From positions 1 to 64,000 of the forward strand of contig CAJNDS010000628.1 of assembly GCA_905221605.1 (NCBI GenBank): a stretch of 64,000 bases of DNA, written 5' to 3'. This document shows, piece after piece, positions 55,517 to 63,929 of the stretch. The notes under the pieces were generated by a model. It saw only the letters and a list, made by a program, of their open reading frames with translations, did not search any database and was not told the origin of the DNA. Source of the stretch: Symbiodinium natans. Its lineage: Eukaryota > Sar > Dinophyceae > Suessiales > Symbiodiniaceae. Every line of letters starts with the position of its first letter. Within the stretch, counting starts at the first letter, position 1. The position numbers and the translations under genes were made by a program.

Positions 55517-55645
55517 CTACTATTTGCTTAGGAACCCTAAAAGAATAGAAAAGAATAATCCCTATATTACCCTTGTAAGGAAGACTATATATATATATAT
55601 ATATGTGCATTATTTTTCTTTGGGGGGGGTTCGTAAGCAATTACC
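55517..55645. mobile_element. Introner-like insert, family D
   Basis: CTACTATTTGCTTAGGAACC ... GGTTCGTAAGCAATTACCAG with a (TA)n centre. The right edge AG is followed by an open exon-like frame, as expected if the end doubles as acceptor. Confidence 0.7.
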
Positions 55646-55841
55646 AGAAATGCGGGCCCGTGCTTGGAACCCGAGCCTTCAGCCCCCATGATCATCCCAG
55701 GAGTGCGGCGCGAAGTTTACGGAGTTCACGGCATCAGACTGCATCGAGGCCAGCGCGCAGAGACCTCCTCTACAATTGCGTTTTACCTAACACTCCCCAC
55801 TCCTCCCTGTGCCTCCCGAAGCTTCCATAAGGCTCCCTAGG
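55646..55841 (+). CDS. Possible terminal exon, frame ambiguous
   Basis: After the ACCAG end of the family-D insert two frames are open. One gives KCGPVLGTRAFSPHDHPRSA and ends ..LCLPKLP at TAA 55828-55830. The other (after ATCCCAG at ~55690) gives REVYGVHGIRLHRGQRAETS and ends ..SFHKAP at TAG about 55840. The second looks more protein-like. No family recognised. Confidence 0.4.
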
Positions 55842-56175
55842 TACCTACCCCCCATGAAACCCCCCCTTCCCTTAAGAACCCTCTCATAAGTTCTAGCCGG
55901 CTCTAGCCTCTGGCCAGAGCCCTCTTCTCGGACCCTCTATCACACCCTGAACCCTCGAAGCCAAAGCCCTGAACCCTCGACCCAAATCATGCTAAAACAC
56001 TTAGGCCCTGAAACCCCGCACCAAAAAAAATGCAAAACACATAGACCCTAGAACCACCAAAAAAAACTAACAAAAACTTGATCTAGGTGGGCACAGTCTC
56101 TGTCAAGATTGATGAGGCGCCTTGGATTGAGGAGTGCAAATAAAAGGAGAGAAGGGGCTTTGGCTTCGGTGGGGG

Positions 56176-56230
56176 GTTTAGGGTTTAGGGTTTAGGGTTT
56201 AGGGTTTAGGGGTTAGGGGTTAGGGGTTAG
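56176..56230 (+). repeat. TTTAGGG array, insertion site of the LTR element
   Basis: Five TTTAGGG and three TTAGGGG units. The LTR element starts at 56231; the array resumes after it at 61784. 55850-56175 is unique or C-rich sequence without a supported gene. Confidence 0.85.
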
Positions 56231-56529
56231 TGTTGAACGCACTTCCTTTGCAGGTCCTTGAGGTTAGGTTGCTTGTTTGTTTTCCTTGTTGCTTCTAGGC
56301 CCAAACAGTAGCCTTGAGCATGCAACACTTTAAGACATTTTGTACAGTATCACACTTTAGGTGCCGTAGCCTATAGTGTAGTAGACCACAAACTTCATGA
56401 TTGTCTTTGTCTGCTTGCTGTGAAAATAGTAGCTCCGCACTTTGTGAGGGCCATGGCTGGGAATGTTGATTTGAGGGAACAGGCCACTCCACTCATTTCC
56501 ACCTCTCAGCCTGCTGGTTCTCACCAGCA
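56231..56529 (+). repeat. 5' LTR
   Basis: TGTTGAACGCACTTCC ... TTCTCACCAGCA. It contains the ATG at 56455 and the first ~25 codons of ORF1, so the LTR itself is partly coding; the 3' LTR carries the same dead-end fragment. Confidence 0.9.
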
Positions 56530-58165
56530 GGTTATGAGCCCAACGCAGGGCTACGGCACCGTGATGCCGCAATCATCCCAACCTCCCGGGAGGGATGGTT
56601 TGCAAGAGCATATGCATTCCGCAACACCTGATGCACCCACCGCCGGCATTGAGGGTGGTTTGGGTTTTGTGGATATGGCTGCGGGAAGGGCGCGTGCTAG
56701 TATAGACCCAGCAGAAGGCGTGCAGCATGCGTCGACCACCACTGAGGGTGGGATATTGCACGGTATGCCCCGAAGCATGCCACAAGCAGTGCAACCTCCG
56801 GACGGAAGTCCAGGACCAGAGGCCAACACCATCCTGCGTCAGGACACCTTGGGTGACGACCGTCAGGTTACAGACCAAGGTGGTGACAGGGGTTTGGGGG
56901 GCATAAGGTCAACTGGTGAGACCGCTGGAGTTGAGGGGTTCATGACCCCACGTTCACAGGGTTTGCCCGCTATCTCCGAAATGGTTGAAGGCATTCCTGG
57001 TGTTTTCATGTCTCGTGTTTCTGAGTTTTTCCGTGTGGCAAGGACTGAGGTGCAGGCCCAGTCACCACCACACCACACACGTGCAAGCCCTGGAGCAGTG
57101 TCTAGGGTGAGGGCTTTGGGAGATGGGAGTGTTGGGTCAAGTGCTTCGCCGCCGCAGCCGGACTCAATCGGCACACCCACCACTTTTGGCCCCGGGCCCG
57201 GGAGGGAATCCCCATTACTCAATTCCGAGTTGCTGCAACGCATGCAAGCGCTTGAGCAAAGGGCCCCACTCCTTTACCCTAGATCTGCAGCCCCTGAACG
57301 CCCCTCGAGCCGTGCCGAGTCGTCATCGCTCCCTCAAGAGGCAATTCAAGCAGAGGTTGCCAGGCAGCTTGCAGGTTTTGAGGCTAGAGCCCAGGCGCAG
57401 GAGGTGGAGAATCAGAGGTTGAGGCAGCTACTTGAGAGGAGTGAGCAGAGAGAGAGGTCCATGCGGGAAGTAGTGTCAATGCAAGCACAGACCCCAAGTG
57501 GCCCACCTCTAACCCCTAATGCCGCTCATGCGCATGTTGAGGCCCCTCTGCCAGCACCATCTCTTGCCCATCAGGTGCAGGATGCCACCATGCAGGCGCC
57601 TGCGTCTGCATCAGGGTTTTGGTCTAATTTGTGGTCGGGTTTGCAGGGTTCGCAAAGGTTGCCCAGCAATGCAACCCCACCCGGAAGGGCTGGGCATGTG
57701 CGTGAGCCCATGGCTCAATCTGCCCAGGTTGCACAGGTGCCAGGTACTGCTCAGGATGCACAGGTGCCAGGTACTCACAGGGCCTCTTCTGGCCCAGACC
57801 CCACTTTCCAGCCCGAAACCCCAGGTCTGGGGCAGATGAGGGCTGAAGGGGCCAATTCCGGCACAAGTCCACATTCTCGGCCCGAGAACACGGGTTTGTG
57901 GCAGATTCCAGCAACCCCTCAGGTTTCAGGCGCTCTTGCCAGCACTGCAGGCCAAACGCCGCCCGGGAGGGTCGGGCAGGTGGCAGACACTCAAGGTCCT
58001 CAGGTTTCAGCCGCCGCTGCAGCTCCAGATGAGCAGCCCGCCACGCGTGAGGTGCCCAGTTCCGTAGTGGATGCGTTGGTTTTAGGGGTGCAGCAGCTGC
58101 AAAGCTTGCAAGCTCAGCAGCTCAAGGTCTCAAGGTCAAAGGTGACGACGCCCCTGAAGAAGTGA
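56455..58165 (+). CDS. LTR element ORF1: coiled-coil, Pro/Gln-rich protein
   Basis: ATG 56455 lies inside the 5' LTR (MAGNVDLREQATPLISTSQP); the frame is open from GTG 56420. About 570 residues to TGA 58163-58165. The N-terminal two thirds are disordered, rich in Pro, Gln, Ser and Gly. A predicted coiled coil lies around residues 300-345 (EVARQLAGFEARAQAQEVEN, QRLRQLLERSEQRERSMREV). The short motif PPGRxG recurs (QPPGRDG, TPPGRAG, TPPGRVG). It takes the place of an N-terminal Gag extension. The stop overlaps the ORF2 frame in GTGA, and ORF2 is in the -1 frame, which is open upstream for many codons, so frameshifting or reinitiation is possible. Confidence 0.75.
56530..56546 (+). promoter_or_regulatory. 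Primer-binding site, half initiator tRNA-Met
   Basis: GGTTATGAGCCCAACGC directly after the LTR is the complement of GCGUUGGGCUCAUAACC, the anticodon arm of a tRNA-Met (CAU anticodon). Copia of Drosophila is known to prime from a 5' half of initiator tRNA-Met cut in the anticodon region, so this supports the copia assignment. Confidence 0.7.
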
Positions 58166-59802
58166 AACCAGGCATCACAACGCTGCCCAAACTTGTTGCC
58201 CCTAACCCGTCAGGTGGTTCTTTGGAGTTCCAGGATTGGCTTGAGTTGGTCAGCGGATTGATGACAGACTTGTCGGATTCGTCGCAGCTTTGGTGGACAA
58301 GCGTCTTGCAGTTGGCGCGTGATGCCTTTGCCTGTTGGAGCACTTCGTCCCCCGTGGAGCGGTTGAGAGTGGCCCCGGATGACAGGACGGAGATTGTTGA
58401 GGGCAAGTGGTCGCGTGTGAATGCCAGGGCATGTGCCATGTTGTTGGAGTCGTTGGACGCGTCCGTCAAAGCAGACATTATAGCACGCAGGGCAACGCAA
58501 AACGCAGCGCACATCATGTACCGCTTGCACACGATTTACCAGCCAGGTGGAACCAACGAGCGTGATCTGATACTCAGGAACTTGCACGACCCACCGCCGT
58601 TTGAGGACGTGGCAGCCGGAGTGAGTCTGTTGAGATCGTGGGGTCGTTGGCGTCGCCGTTGTTTGGAGTGTGGTATGGTTGCCCCGGATCCTTCGATTTT
58701 GGCCCGTGGGTTGACTACTGTGACCGCCCAGCACATAGCCGAAAACGCAGATGTCCAGTTCCGGACCCAGTGCGTGCGCAGCGCGTTGCACATTGATCTG
58801 CACCCATCGGGAGATGAGGTTCTGGATTACCACAAACACCTGTTGGCTGAGTTTGAAACCATGGCTGGGGGGATAGATGCAAGGAAGGTAGATCCCAATC
58901 CCAAGGTCCAGGTGTTGAATGCAGCCGCCGACGCATCAGGTGGTGGAAACCGACCTTCCGGGAAAGGCGCTGGGGGAGGCGGGGCAAAGCCATGCAGGTT
59001 CTTCCTCACTGTCAAAGGGTGTAGAAGTGGGCCCAAGTGCAAATTTGCCCACAACATGAGTGAACTCACCAAAACTGAAAGGGACAAGAAGTGTTTGGCG
59101 TGCGGGTCAGAGGAGCATCGTGCAAGAGATTGCAAAGCTGGCAAGGCTAAGCAGGACTCAACGGCCCAACCGTCAACGCCAACACATCAAGCAGCTGACC
59201 CCATTCGTGAGTCCGACTCAGCTGCCGTGTCATCCACTTCATCCGCGTCTCAACCCATTGTGCCTGCAACTCCGGTGAACGCGAGCATGGTCGAGTTCGT
59301 GCAAGAGGCGCTAAGGGCCATTAGGCAGGTAGAGGCCAACGAAAGGGCAGAAGTTTCAGTCAAATCGTCGGGAGGTGATGCGGCCCGGAATCCCTCTATG
59401 CAGAGCTTGACGATCCACTGCCCCACGTGCGTCCCTACAAACTCGCCCAACAGTCAGCCTGAGGGTGTGAACGTGTTCGGTTTGGTAGATTCCGGCGCAA
59501 CGCATCCTTTAAGACCAGCATCGTCACAGGAGGAGTGGCTCGAGGCAGAGCAGGTGGAGGCGGGTTTAGCGGGGGGCCACGCGTCACACATGCGCATCAC
59601 CAAACACGGGGTGATACTCACGCCTCCCGGGAGGGATGGGCTGCCAGCTGCAATTGTGCCGTTGGGACAGCTCGTCACGCGGTTGGGTTACATGTTGAGT
59701 TGGACAGCTGATGAGTGTTTCTTGCGTTCCCCTGAGGGTGAGCTCACCACGTTGAGGATTCAGAACGGTTGCCCTGTGATTGTGAGCATGATAGGGCATT
59801 GA
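58162..59802 (+). CDS. LTR element ORF2: Gag-like with zinc motifs and aspartic protease
   Basis: 546 codons in the -1 frame relative to ORF1, first codon GTG 58162; there is no good ATG, so expression as a fusion is likely. Residues ~20-230 resemble a copia-type Gag helical region (FQDWLELVSGLMTDLSDSSQ, ..IMYRLHTIYQPGG..). A CCCH finger lies at about 275-297 (CRFFLTVKGCRSGPKCKFAH) and a CCHC knuckle at about 311-324 (CLACGSEEHRARDC). A Ser/Thr-rich linker follows, and the aspartic protease motif LVDSGATH at about 440-447. Ends TGA 59800-59802. The region beyond the protease is cut short where integrase would begin. Confidence 0.8.
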   Translation: MKPGITTLPKLVAPNPSGGSLEFQDWLELVSGLMTDLSDSSQLWWTSVLQLARDAFACWSTSSPVERLRVAPDDRTEIVEGKWSRVNARACAMLLESLDASVKADIIARRATQNAAHIMYRLHTIYQPGGTNERDLILRNLHDPPPFEDVAAGVSLLRSWGRWRRRCLECGMVAPDPSILARGLTTVTAQHIAENADVQFRTQCVRSALHIDLHPSGDEVLDYHKHLLAEFETMAGGIDARKVDPNPKVQVLNAAADASGGGNRPSGKGAGGGGAKPCRFFLTVKGCRSGPKCKFAHNMSELTKTERDKKCLACGSEEHRARDCKAGKAKQDSTAQPSTPTHQAADPIRESDSAAVSSTSSASQPIVPATPVNASMVEFVQEALRAIRQVEANERAEVSVKSSGGDAARNPSMQSLTIHCPTCVPTNSPNSQPEGVNVFGLVDSGATHPLRPASSQEEWLEAEQVEAGLAGGHASHMRITKHGVILTPPGRDGLPAAIVPLGQLVTRLGYMLSWTADECFLRSPEGELTTLRIQNGCPVIVSMIGH

Positions 59803-61262
59803 CGCTAATCGCTGAGTTGGAGGCTCAGCGTGAAAACGCACGCAGCACGTTTGCAAACCGCACTGCAAACGAGGTCTCTTCAACCCTCGTCATAGCCAAA
59901 GCACTTCAGGCCTTTGGCTTGCCCCTTGGAGGGCAGGATGAGCACGTAAGTCCAAGTCTGAAGCCAGGGTGGGGACATGGAATAAGTGCCCAAATGACCG
60001 CGCCCATTTGGCCAGGGCAAACCCCCCTTTTGGAGCCAAAAAAGGGGGTTTGTGGGACCCAAGTTTTGGATCCCAAAGTGTGCCTGCAGCAGTCCTCAAC
60101 CGTTTGGTTCAGGTTGGACGCCGACGATGAGTGTGACGACAACCCCACACGATACCAGCTTGATGGTGATGGGGATTCAAGCGTCTATGATTTGGACTGG
60201 ACTCGTCTGCCACTCTCGCCGCTCGGAAGAGATGGGCCTGCACAGGTGCCAGGTCCACTGCCGTGTTGTCCGGGCAGGTTTAGTTTAGATGGTTTTGGTG
60301 GGTTTTGCGTGTTTGGGCTGCGTGAGGTCCAGTCAACAAACCGCCAGGACCTAGCCACCAGGCCAGGAGGAGAGCACGAAACCACAGTGCCCCGCCGTGT
60401 TGCAGTTCCAGCAACCTCCCCCCGGGAGGGCGGGACCCGCAACGCACGCCAACGTCTGACGGCAAACCTCCTTTTTCAGCTGCTGTTATTGTGTCTGTTG
60501 TTGCTTGGCGTGCGTGGCGCAGTGTTTGCACCGTGCCCTGGTGTCCGGAACCCGCCCGCAGCAGCTTCAGGCACTCCAGTACCGTACTGGGTCGAGGAGG
60601 AGCAGTGCGTTAGGTTGTGGGGTTTGAGCGGTGTCGTGCCGGAGCCTCCTGTCCAGGAGGAGTCCCAACAACCCCTTGCAGAACGTGTGCTGCTCACGAC
60701 TGTGCGTTTAGCTGCAGCAGCAGATGGCCTTGTGACAGCAGTTTGTTGGGGCATGCAAGGGGTTTACCTGTTCCGCAAACATGATCATCCTGTTTGTGCG
60801 GTATTCATGCTGTTTGTCTTTTTGCAAGTCGTAGGTGCCGCCAGCCAGCAGGTTGAAGAGCCCGAAGACATGTTGCTTCCAGTTCCCTTAGACGCCGACC
60901 TGATGCTTGCAGTTTGCATTTTCGGTATCGCGTTTTGTGCCATTGGTTTTATTGCCGTGTGGGAGCTTGCCAAGTGGGGCCTGAGACGCCACTCTCTTTG
61001 CCGAATCCACAGCACTGCCAAGCAGAGGAAATTGCAACGCCTTCGTGACCGAACGGCCCAAGCAATCGAGGCCGAACTTTCCGCACGCAGGCAGCCAGAA
61101 GCGGGAGCGCCAACTCGTTACTTTGCTGTCCCTGAGGGGGAGAAGCTCCATCGCACCAAGGACTGTCCTGCAATTGCAAGGTCATCCAATCTTTGCACAT
61201 TTGAGGTGTGTCAGCGGTGCCACCGGCGTGCACCAGATCACACCATGCACAGCACAGGGTAG
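59769..61262 (+). CDS. LTR element ORF3: membrane protein with Cys/His tail
   Basis: 497 codons, again -1 to the preceding ORF, no ATG at the start (TTG 59769). The first ~40 residues (ALTLIAELEAQRENARS) look like the sequence that normally follows the protease in dinoflagellate copia proteins. Then comes a junction region with a 35-bp palindrome (60019-60053). Three hydrophobic segments lie at about 233-252 (LLFQLLLLCLLLLGVRGAVF), 344-360 and 378-398 (LAVCIFGIAFCAIGFIAVWE). The C-terminus (KLHRTKDCPAIARSSNLCTF, EVCQRCHRR) has a conserved-looking H..C...C..C pattern. Integrase, reverse transcriptase and RNase H motifs are absent. Confidence 0.7.
   Translation: MPCDCEHDRALTLIAELEAQRENARSTFANRTANEVSSTLVIAKALQAFGLPLGGQDEHVSPSLKPGWGHGISAQMTAPIWPGQTPLLEPKKGVCGTQVLDPKVCLQQSSTVWFRLDADDECDDNPTRYQLDGDGDSSVYDLDWTRLPLSPLGRDGPAQVPGPLPCCPGRFSLDGFGGFCVFGLREVQSTNRQDLATRPGGEHETTVPRRVAVPATSPREGGTRNARQRLTANLLFQLLLLCLLLLGVRGAVFAPCPGVRNPPAAASGTPVPYWVEEEQCVRLWGLSGVVPEPPVQEESQQPLAERVLLTTVRLAAAADGLVTAVCWGMQGVYLFRKHDHPVCAVFMLFVFLQVVGAASQQVEEPEDMLLPVPLDADLMLAVCIFGIAFCAIGFIAVWELAKWGLRRHSLCRIHSTAKQRKLQRLRDRTAQAIEAELSARRQPEAGAPTRYFAVPEGEKLHRTKDCPAIARSSNLCTFEVCQRCHRRAPDHTMHSTG
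60019..60053. repeat. 35-bp palindrome at the pol deletion junction
   Basis: CAAACCCCCCTTTTGG + AGCC + AAAAAAGGGGGTTTG, close to a perfect hairpin, followed by TTTTGGATCCCAAA (60064-60077). It lies where the integrase-RT-RNase H block is expected and may mark a small insertion or repair scar. Confidence 0.55.
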
Positions 61263-61472
61263 GTACTACTCCGCCCTGACGGGCAGGATGTGCATCGCAT
61301 CGCGCATTCATGCTAAGTTTTTCCCTCTTTTGCACTGCAATTTGCAGTTTGCAAGAGATGCTCGCATGCATCTCTTTCTGAGCGCCTTAGGGTAGAGAAC
61401 ACTCTCCACCCTGACGGGCAGGACCTGCACAGAAGTAGGAGTATGGTAGGTCGCTGTCCCCTGGCGAGGCCG
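61263..61472. other. 3' untranslated part of the LTR element
   Basis: Contains two copies of CCCTGACGGGCAGGA (61274 and 61411), related to the CCTCCCGGGAGGG palindromes inside the ORFs. No frame of note. Confidence 0.5.
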
Positions 61473-61483
61473 CGAAGGAGGAG
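61473..61483 (+). promoter_or_regulatory. Polypurine tract
   Basis: CGAAGGAGGAG immediately before the TG of the 3' LTR, the usual plus-strand primer site of LTR elements. Confidence 0.7.
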
Positions 61484-61782
61484 TGTTGAACGCACTTCCT
61501 TTGCAGGTCCTTGAGGTTAGGTTGCTTGTTTGTTTTCCTTGTTGCTTCTAGGCCCAAACAGTAGCCTTGAGCATGCAACACTTTAAGACATTTTGTACAG
61601 TATCACACTTTAGGTGCCGTAGCCTATAGTGTAGTAGACCACAAACTTCATGATTGTCTTTGTCTGCTTGCTGTGAAAATAGTAGCTCCGCACTTTGTGA
61701 GGGCCATGGCTGGGAATGTTGATTTGAGGGAACAGGCCACTCCACTCATTTCCACCTCTCAGCCTGCTGGTTCTCACCAGCA
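61484..61782 (+). repeat. 3' LTR
   Basis: Same length and, as read, same sequence as 56231-56529. Followed by GTTAG (61783-61787), the second copy of the target duplication, and TTTAGGG units. Confidence 0.9.
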
Positions 61783-61787
61783 GTTAG

Positions 61788-62290
61788 GGTTTAGGGTTTA
61801 GGGTTTAGGGTGTAAGTATCTTAATTCTTGTTCTTTTTGTTTTTTTTGTTGGGGGGTGGGGGGTTCCGAAATCAGGGGTACCTTATTGGGGTCCGTACTT
61901 GTATGGGAATCCTACTATTTGGGGTACTATATGAGGGGTCCCTTATTTTCGTAAACCCCCACATTAGTTTTTGTTCTGCAATCTGTATGTGATTTTTTTG
62001 CGTTTCATATATTCACATTTGCGGGGGGCCCCCTAATACCCCCCGTCATAGCAGCCCCAAAGAAGGGTATCCATGTTTTCGGATCCTCACCCCTCATAAT
62101 CATATGACCTTCCTACACCCTGAGAACCCTGAGCCTGAAACCCCGCACCCTGAACCCTGAGCCTGGGGATAGGGTTCAGGGCTCCACAACGCAAGTTGGG
62201 ACGCGCTCTTTGAATTCATGCTGAAGTTGTAGATGATTTCGGCGGTTCAGTGCTCAGGGTCTGGGTATATCTAGGCTTCAGGGCTTTCAG
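61788..62290. other. Spacer, possible introner, no gene
   Basis: TTTAGGG units to about 61812, then unique sequence. AGGGGTACCTTATTGGGG (61876) and GGGGTACTATATGAGGGGTC (61921) recall family-A words, but the ends are not clear. From 62130 degenerate CCCTGAACCC. Confidence 0.4.
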
Positions 62291-62349
62291 GGGTATTGCT
62301 GGTGTCGGAGATAAGGTGTCCGGGGTTCGGGGCTACTCCGGTCAACCCT
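62291..62349 (+). CDS. Short exon, unknown protein
   Basis: GCTTTCAG acceptor, then GIAGVGDKVSGVRGYSGQP and a GA donor (GACACC), or a TGA stop at the same place. Confidence 0.4.
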
Positions 62350-62391
62350 GACACCTACCCAATCGGGCCCGCAACCCTTACACACGAAACC

Positions 62392-62456
62392 CTAAACCCT
62401 AAACCCTAAATCCTAAACCCTAAACCCTAAACCCTAAACCCTAAATCCTAAATCCC
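62392..62456 (-). repeat. CCCTAAA array
   Basis: Nine heptamers including CCTAAAT variants, directly upstream of the exon at 62467. Confidence 0.85.
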
Positions 62457-62466
62457 TGGTCCCCAG

Positions 62467-62568
62467 GAAGACCGTTGGCTGGTGGTGCTCGTGTCGCCCT
62501 CGGCGGCGTTCCACGCGTTTGCGCATTCCGTGGAGACATCGGCCGAGGAGGAGTTCGAGGCAGATGGG
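62467..62568 (+). CDS. Internal exon, unknown protein
   Basis: TCCCCAG acceptor, then EDRWLVVLVSPSAAFHAFAH, SVETSAEEEFEADG, ending at a GC donor (GCTTAGGG). Between a CCCTAAA array (62392-62450) and TTTAGGG-type repeats. GC-rich with strong codon-position bias; no family recognised. Confidence 0.6.
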
Positions 62569-62571
62569 GCT

Positions 62572-63300
62572 TAGGGTTTTCCAAGTTCATATGAGGGTCT
62601 CAGGGTTTAAGGTCTTATAATAAGGGTCTAATCAGGGTGTACCATGGTCTAAGGGTTTTAGGGTTTATAAGGGTTTCTAGGATTTCGAGGCAGAAGGGGT
62701 TTAGGGTTTTCTAAGTTTAGAAGGGGTTTGGGGTTTATAAGGGTCTAAGGTTTAGAGGAGTTCGAAGCAGAAGGGGTTTCTGGGTTTATGAGTTATACAA
62801 GGCTCAAAGGGTTTAAGGGTGTTAGGCTTTCCATAAGGGTTTAAGGGTTCATGAGTGTATGTCATGGCTTGAGGGTTTCAGGCTTTATCAGGGTCCAATG
62901 GTCCAATTGTTTAGGGGTTTAAGTTTAAGGGTTTGTAAGGCTTAGGGTTTATGGGTTTACAAGGGTCTGCGGCTTTATGTGGTTTTTAGGGTCTGAGGGT
63001 TTCTCTGGGTTTTAGGGTTTATAAGTGTCTAACGAAGAGTTTCAGGGTTTTGGGGTTTATTGGGGTCTAACTAAGGGTTAAGGGCGTTCGAGTCCAGAAG
63101 GGCTGAATCAAGAGTTTAAAGGTGTTTAGGGTTTATTCGGTTTAAGGGTTTAGGGCTTAAGCGTATGAGGGTGTAAGGGTGGTCTAAGATGGTTCAAGGG
63201 TTTTTAGCGCTTTGGAGTTTAAGGCTTTACCGGTTTAACGGGTTTAGGGCTTACTTTCAGGGAGCTTGAGAGCTTTCAAGGCTTCAGGTTTAGGGTTTAG
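62572..63300 (+). repeat. Degenerate TTTATAAGGGTCTAAGGG region
   Basis: About 700 bp of decayed TTTAGGG derivatives (GGGTTTATAAGGG, GGTCTAAGGG, AAGGGTTTAGGG). GAGGCAGAAGGGGTTTAGGG and GAAGCAGAAGGGGTTTCTGG are echoed from the preceding exon end GAGGCAGATGGGGCTTAGGG, suggesting duplication of an exon-intron edge. No gene. Confidence 0.6.
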
Positions 63301-63394
63301 GGTTCCTTAAGGGCTTGAGGACTTAAGGAATCTACATACGGGTAATAGGGGGTTTGGGAGCATGAGGGCTTGCATGTAGTGTAGAAGGTCGGGC

Positions 63395-63396
<2 letters not shown>

Positions 63397-63430
<34 letters not shown>
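63397..63430. repeat. G34 homopolymer
   Basis: Uninterrupted G run; the true length is uncertain in any assembly. Confidence 0.9.
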
Positions 63431-63431
<1 letters not shown>

Positions 63432-63475
63432 GCTTCAAATGGGGAGCGCTATGAACTCCACAGTCTGTTTTCCAG

Positions 63476-63543
63476 ATGCTGGTCCCCTAGTCGCCTCTTT
63501 GTTGGGACCGCATGTCCACATGTGCTTCATCGCGTGCCCCTGA
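63476..63543 (+). CDS. Terminal (or internal) exon, unknown protein
   Basis: GTTTTCCAG acceptor, then AGPLVASLLGPHVHMCFIAC, P, and TGA 63541-63543 (or GA donor GACGAAACCC). Hydrophobic. No family recognised. From 63544 to 63930 only degenerate CCCTAAA/TTTAGGG and unique spacer are seen. Confidence 0.45.
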
Positions 63544-63929
63544 CGAAACCCTCAACCCGCACTCCCTCCAAACCGGGATTTCAAAACAGTCGAGCCGAAA
63601 CCAAACCCCAAAGATGAAGCTTAGTTTTCCCATTGAAATCTCCGCCAGTAAGACAACGCAAAGCCCCGAAACCCTGAATTCCTGAACCCCGAAGCCCTCA
63701 AATCCATAAGGCGAACCCTGAACCCTCCATGCAAGTCCTAAGCCCTATGGCTTGGGATGTTCTCCCTTATACTAACAGTCCTTGATATAGGGCTCAGGGT
63801 TTAAGGGTTAAGGGTTGAGGGTTTGGAGTTTAGGGTTGAGGGTTTAGGGTTAGTATAAGGGGGAACACCCCAACCTAGAACCCTAAAACTCTGCGTTGTC
63901 GAACTTAAGTCCCAAAGCCATAAAGCCGG

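Larger units (their letters stand above)
56226..61787 (+). mobile_element. Copia-type LTR retrotransposon lacking pol core
   Basis: Two 299-bp LTRs (56231-56529, 61484-61782) begin TG and end CA and look identical, and the element is flanked by the 5-bp duplication GTTAG. A half-tRNA primer site follows the 5' LTR and a purine tract (GAAGGAGGAG) precedes the 3' LTR. Inside are three overlapping + frames: ORF1 (coiled coil), ORF2 (Gag-like with CCCH and CCHC zinc motifs and protease DSGAT), and ORF3 (membrane segments, Cys/His C-terminus). No integrase, reverse transcriptase or RNase H motifs are present, so it must depend on a partner. Insertion in a TTTAGGG array and LTR identity point to a recent event. 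Confidence 0.85.

Noticed and set aside
57123-58839. Other-frame and minus-strand open frames inside the LTR element
   Set aside because: Shadows of ORF1 and ORF2 caused by GC-rich codons; zinc-finger and protease motifs are only in the + frames reported.
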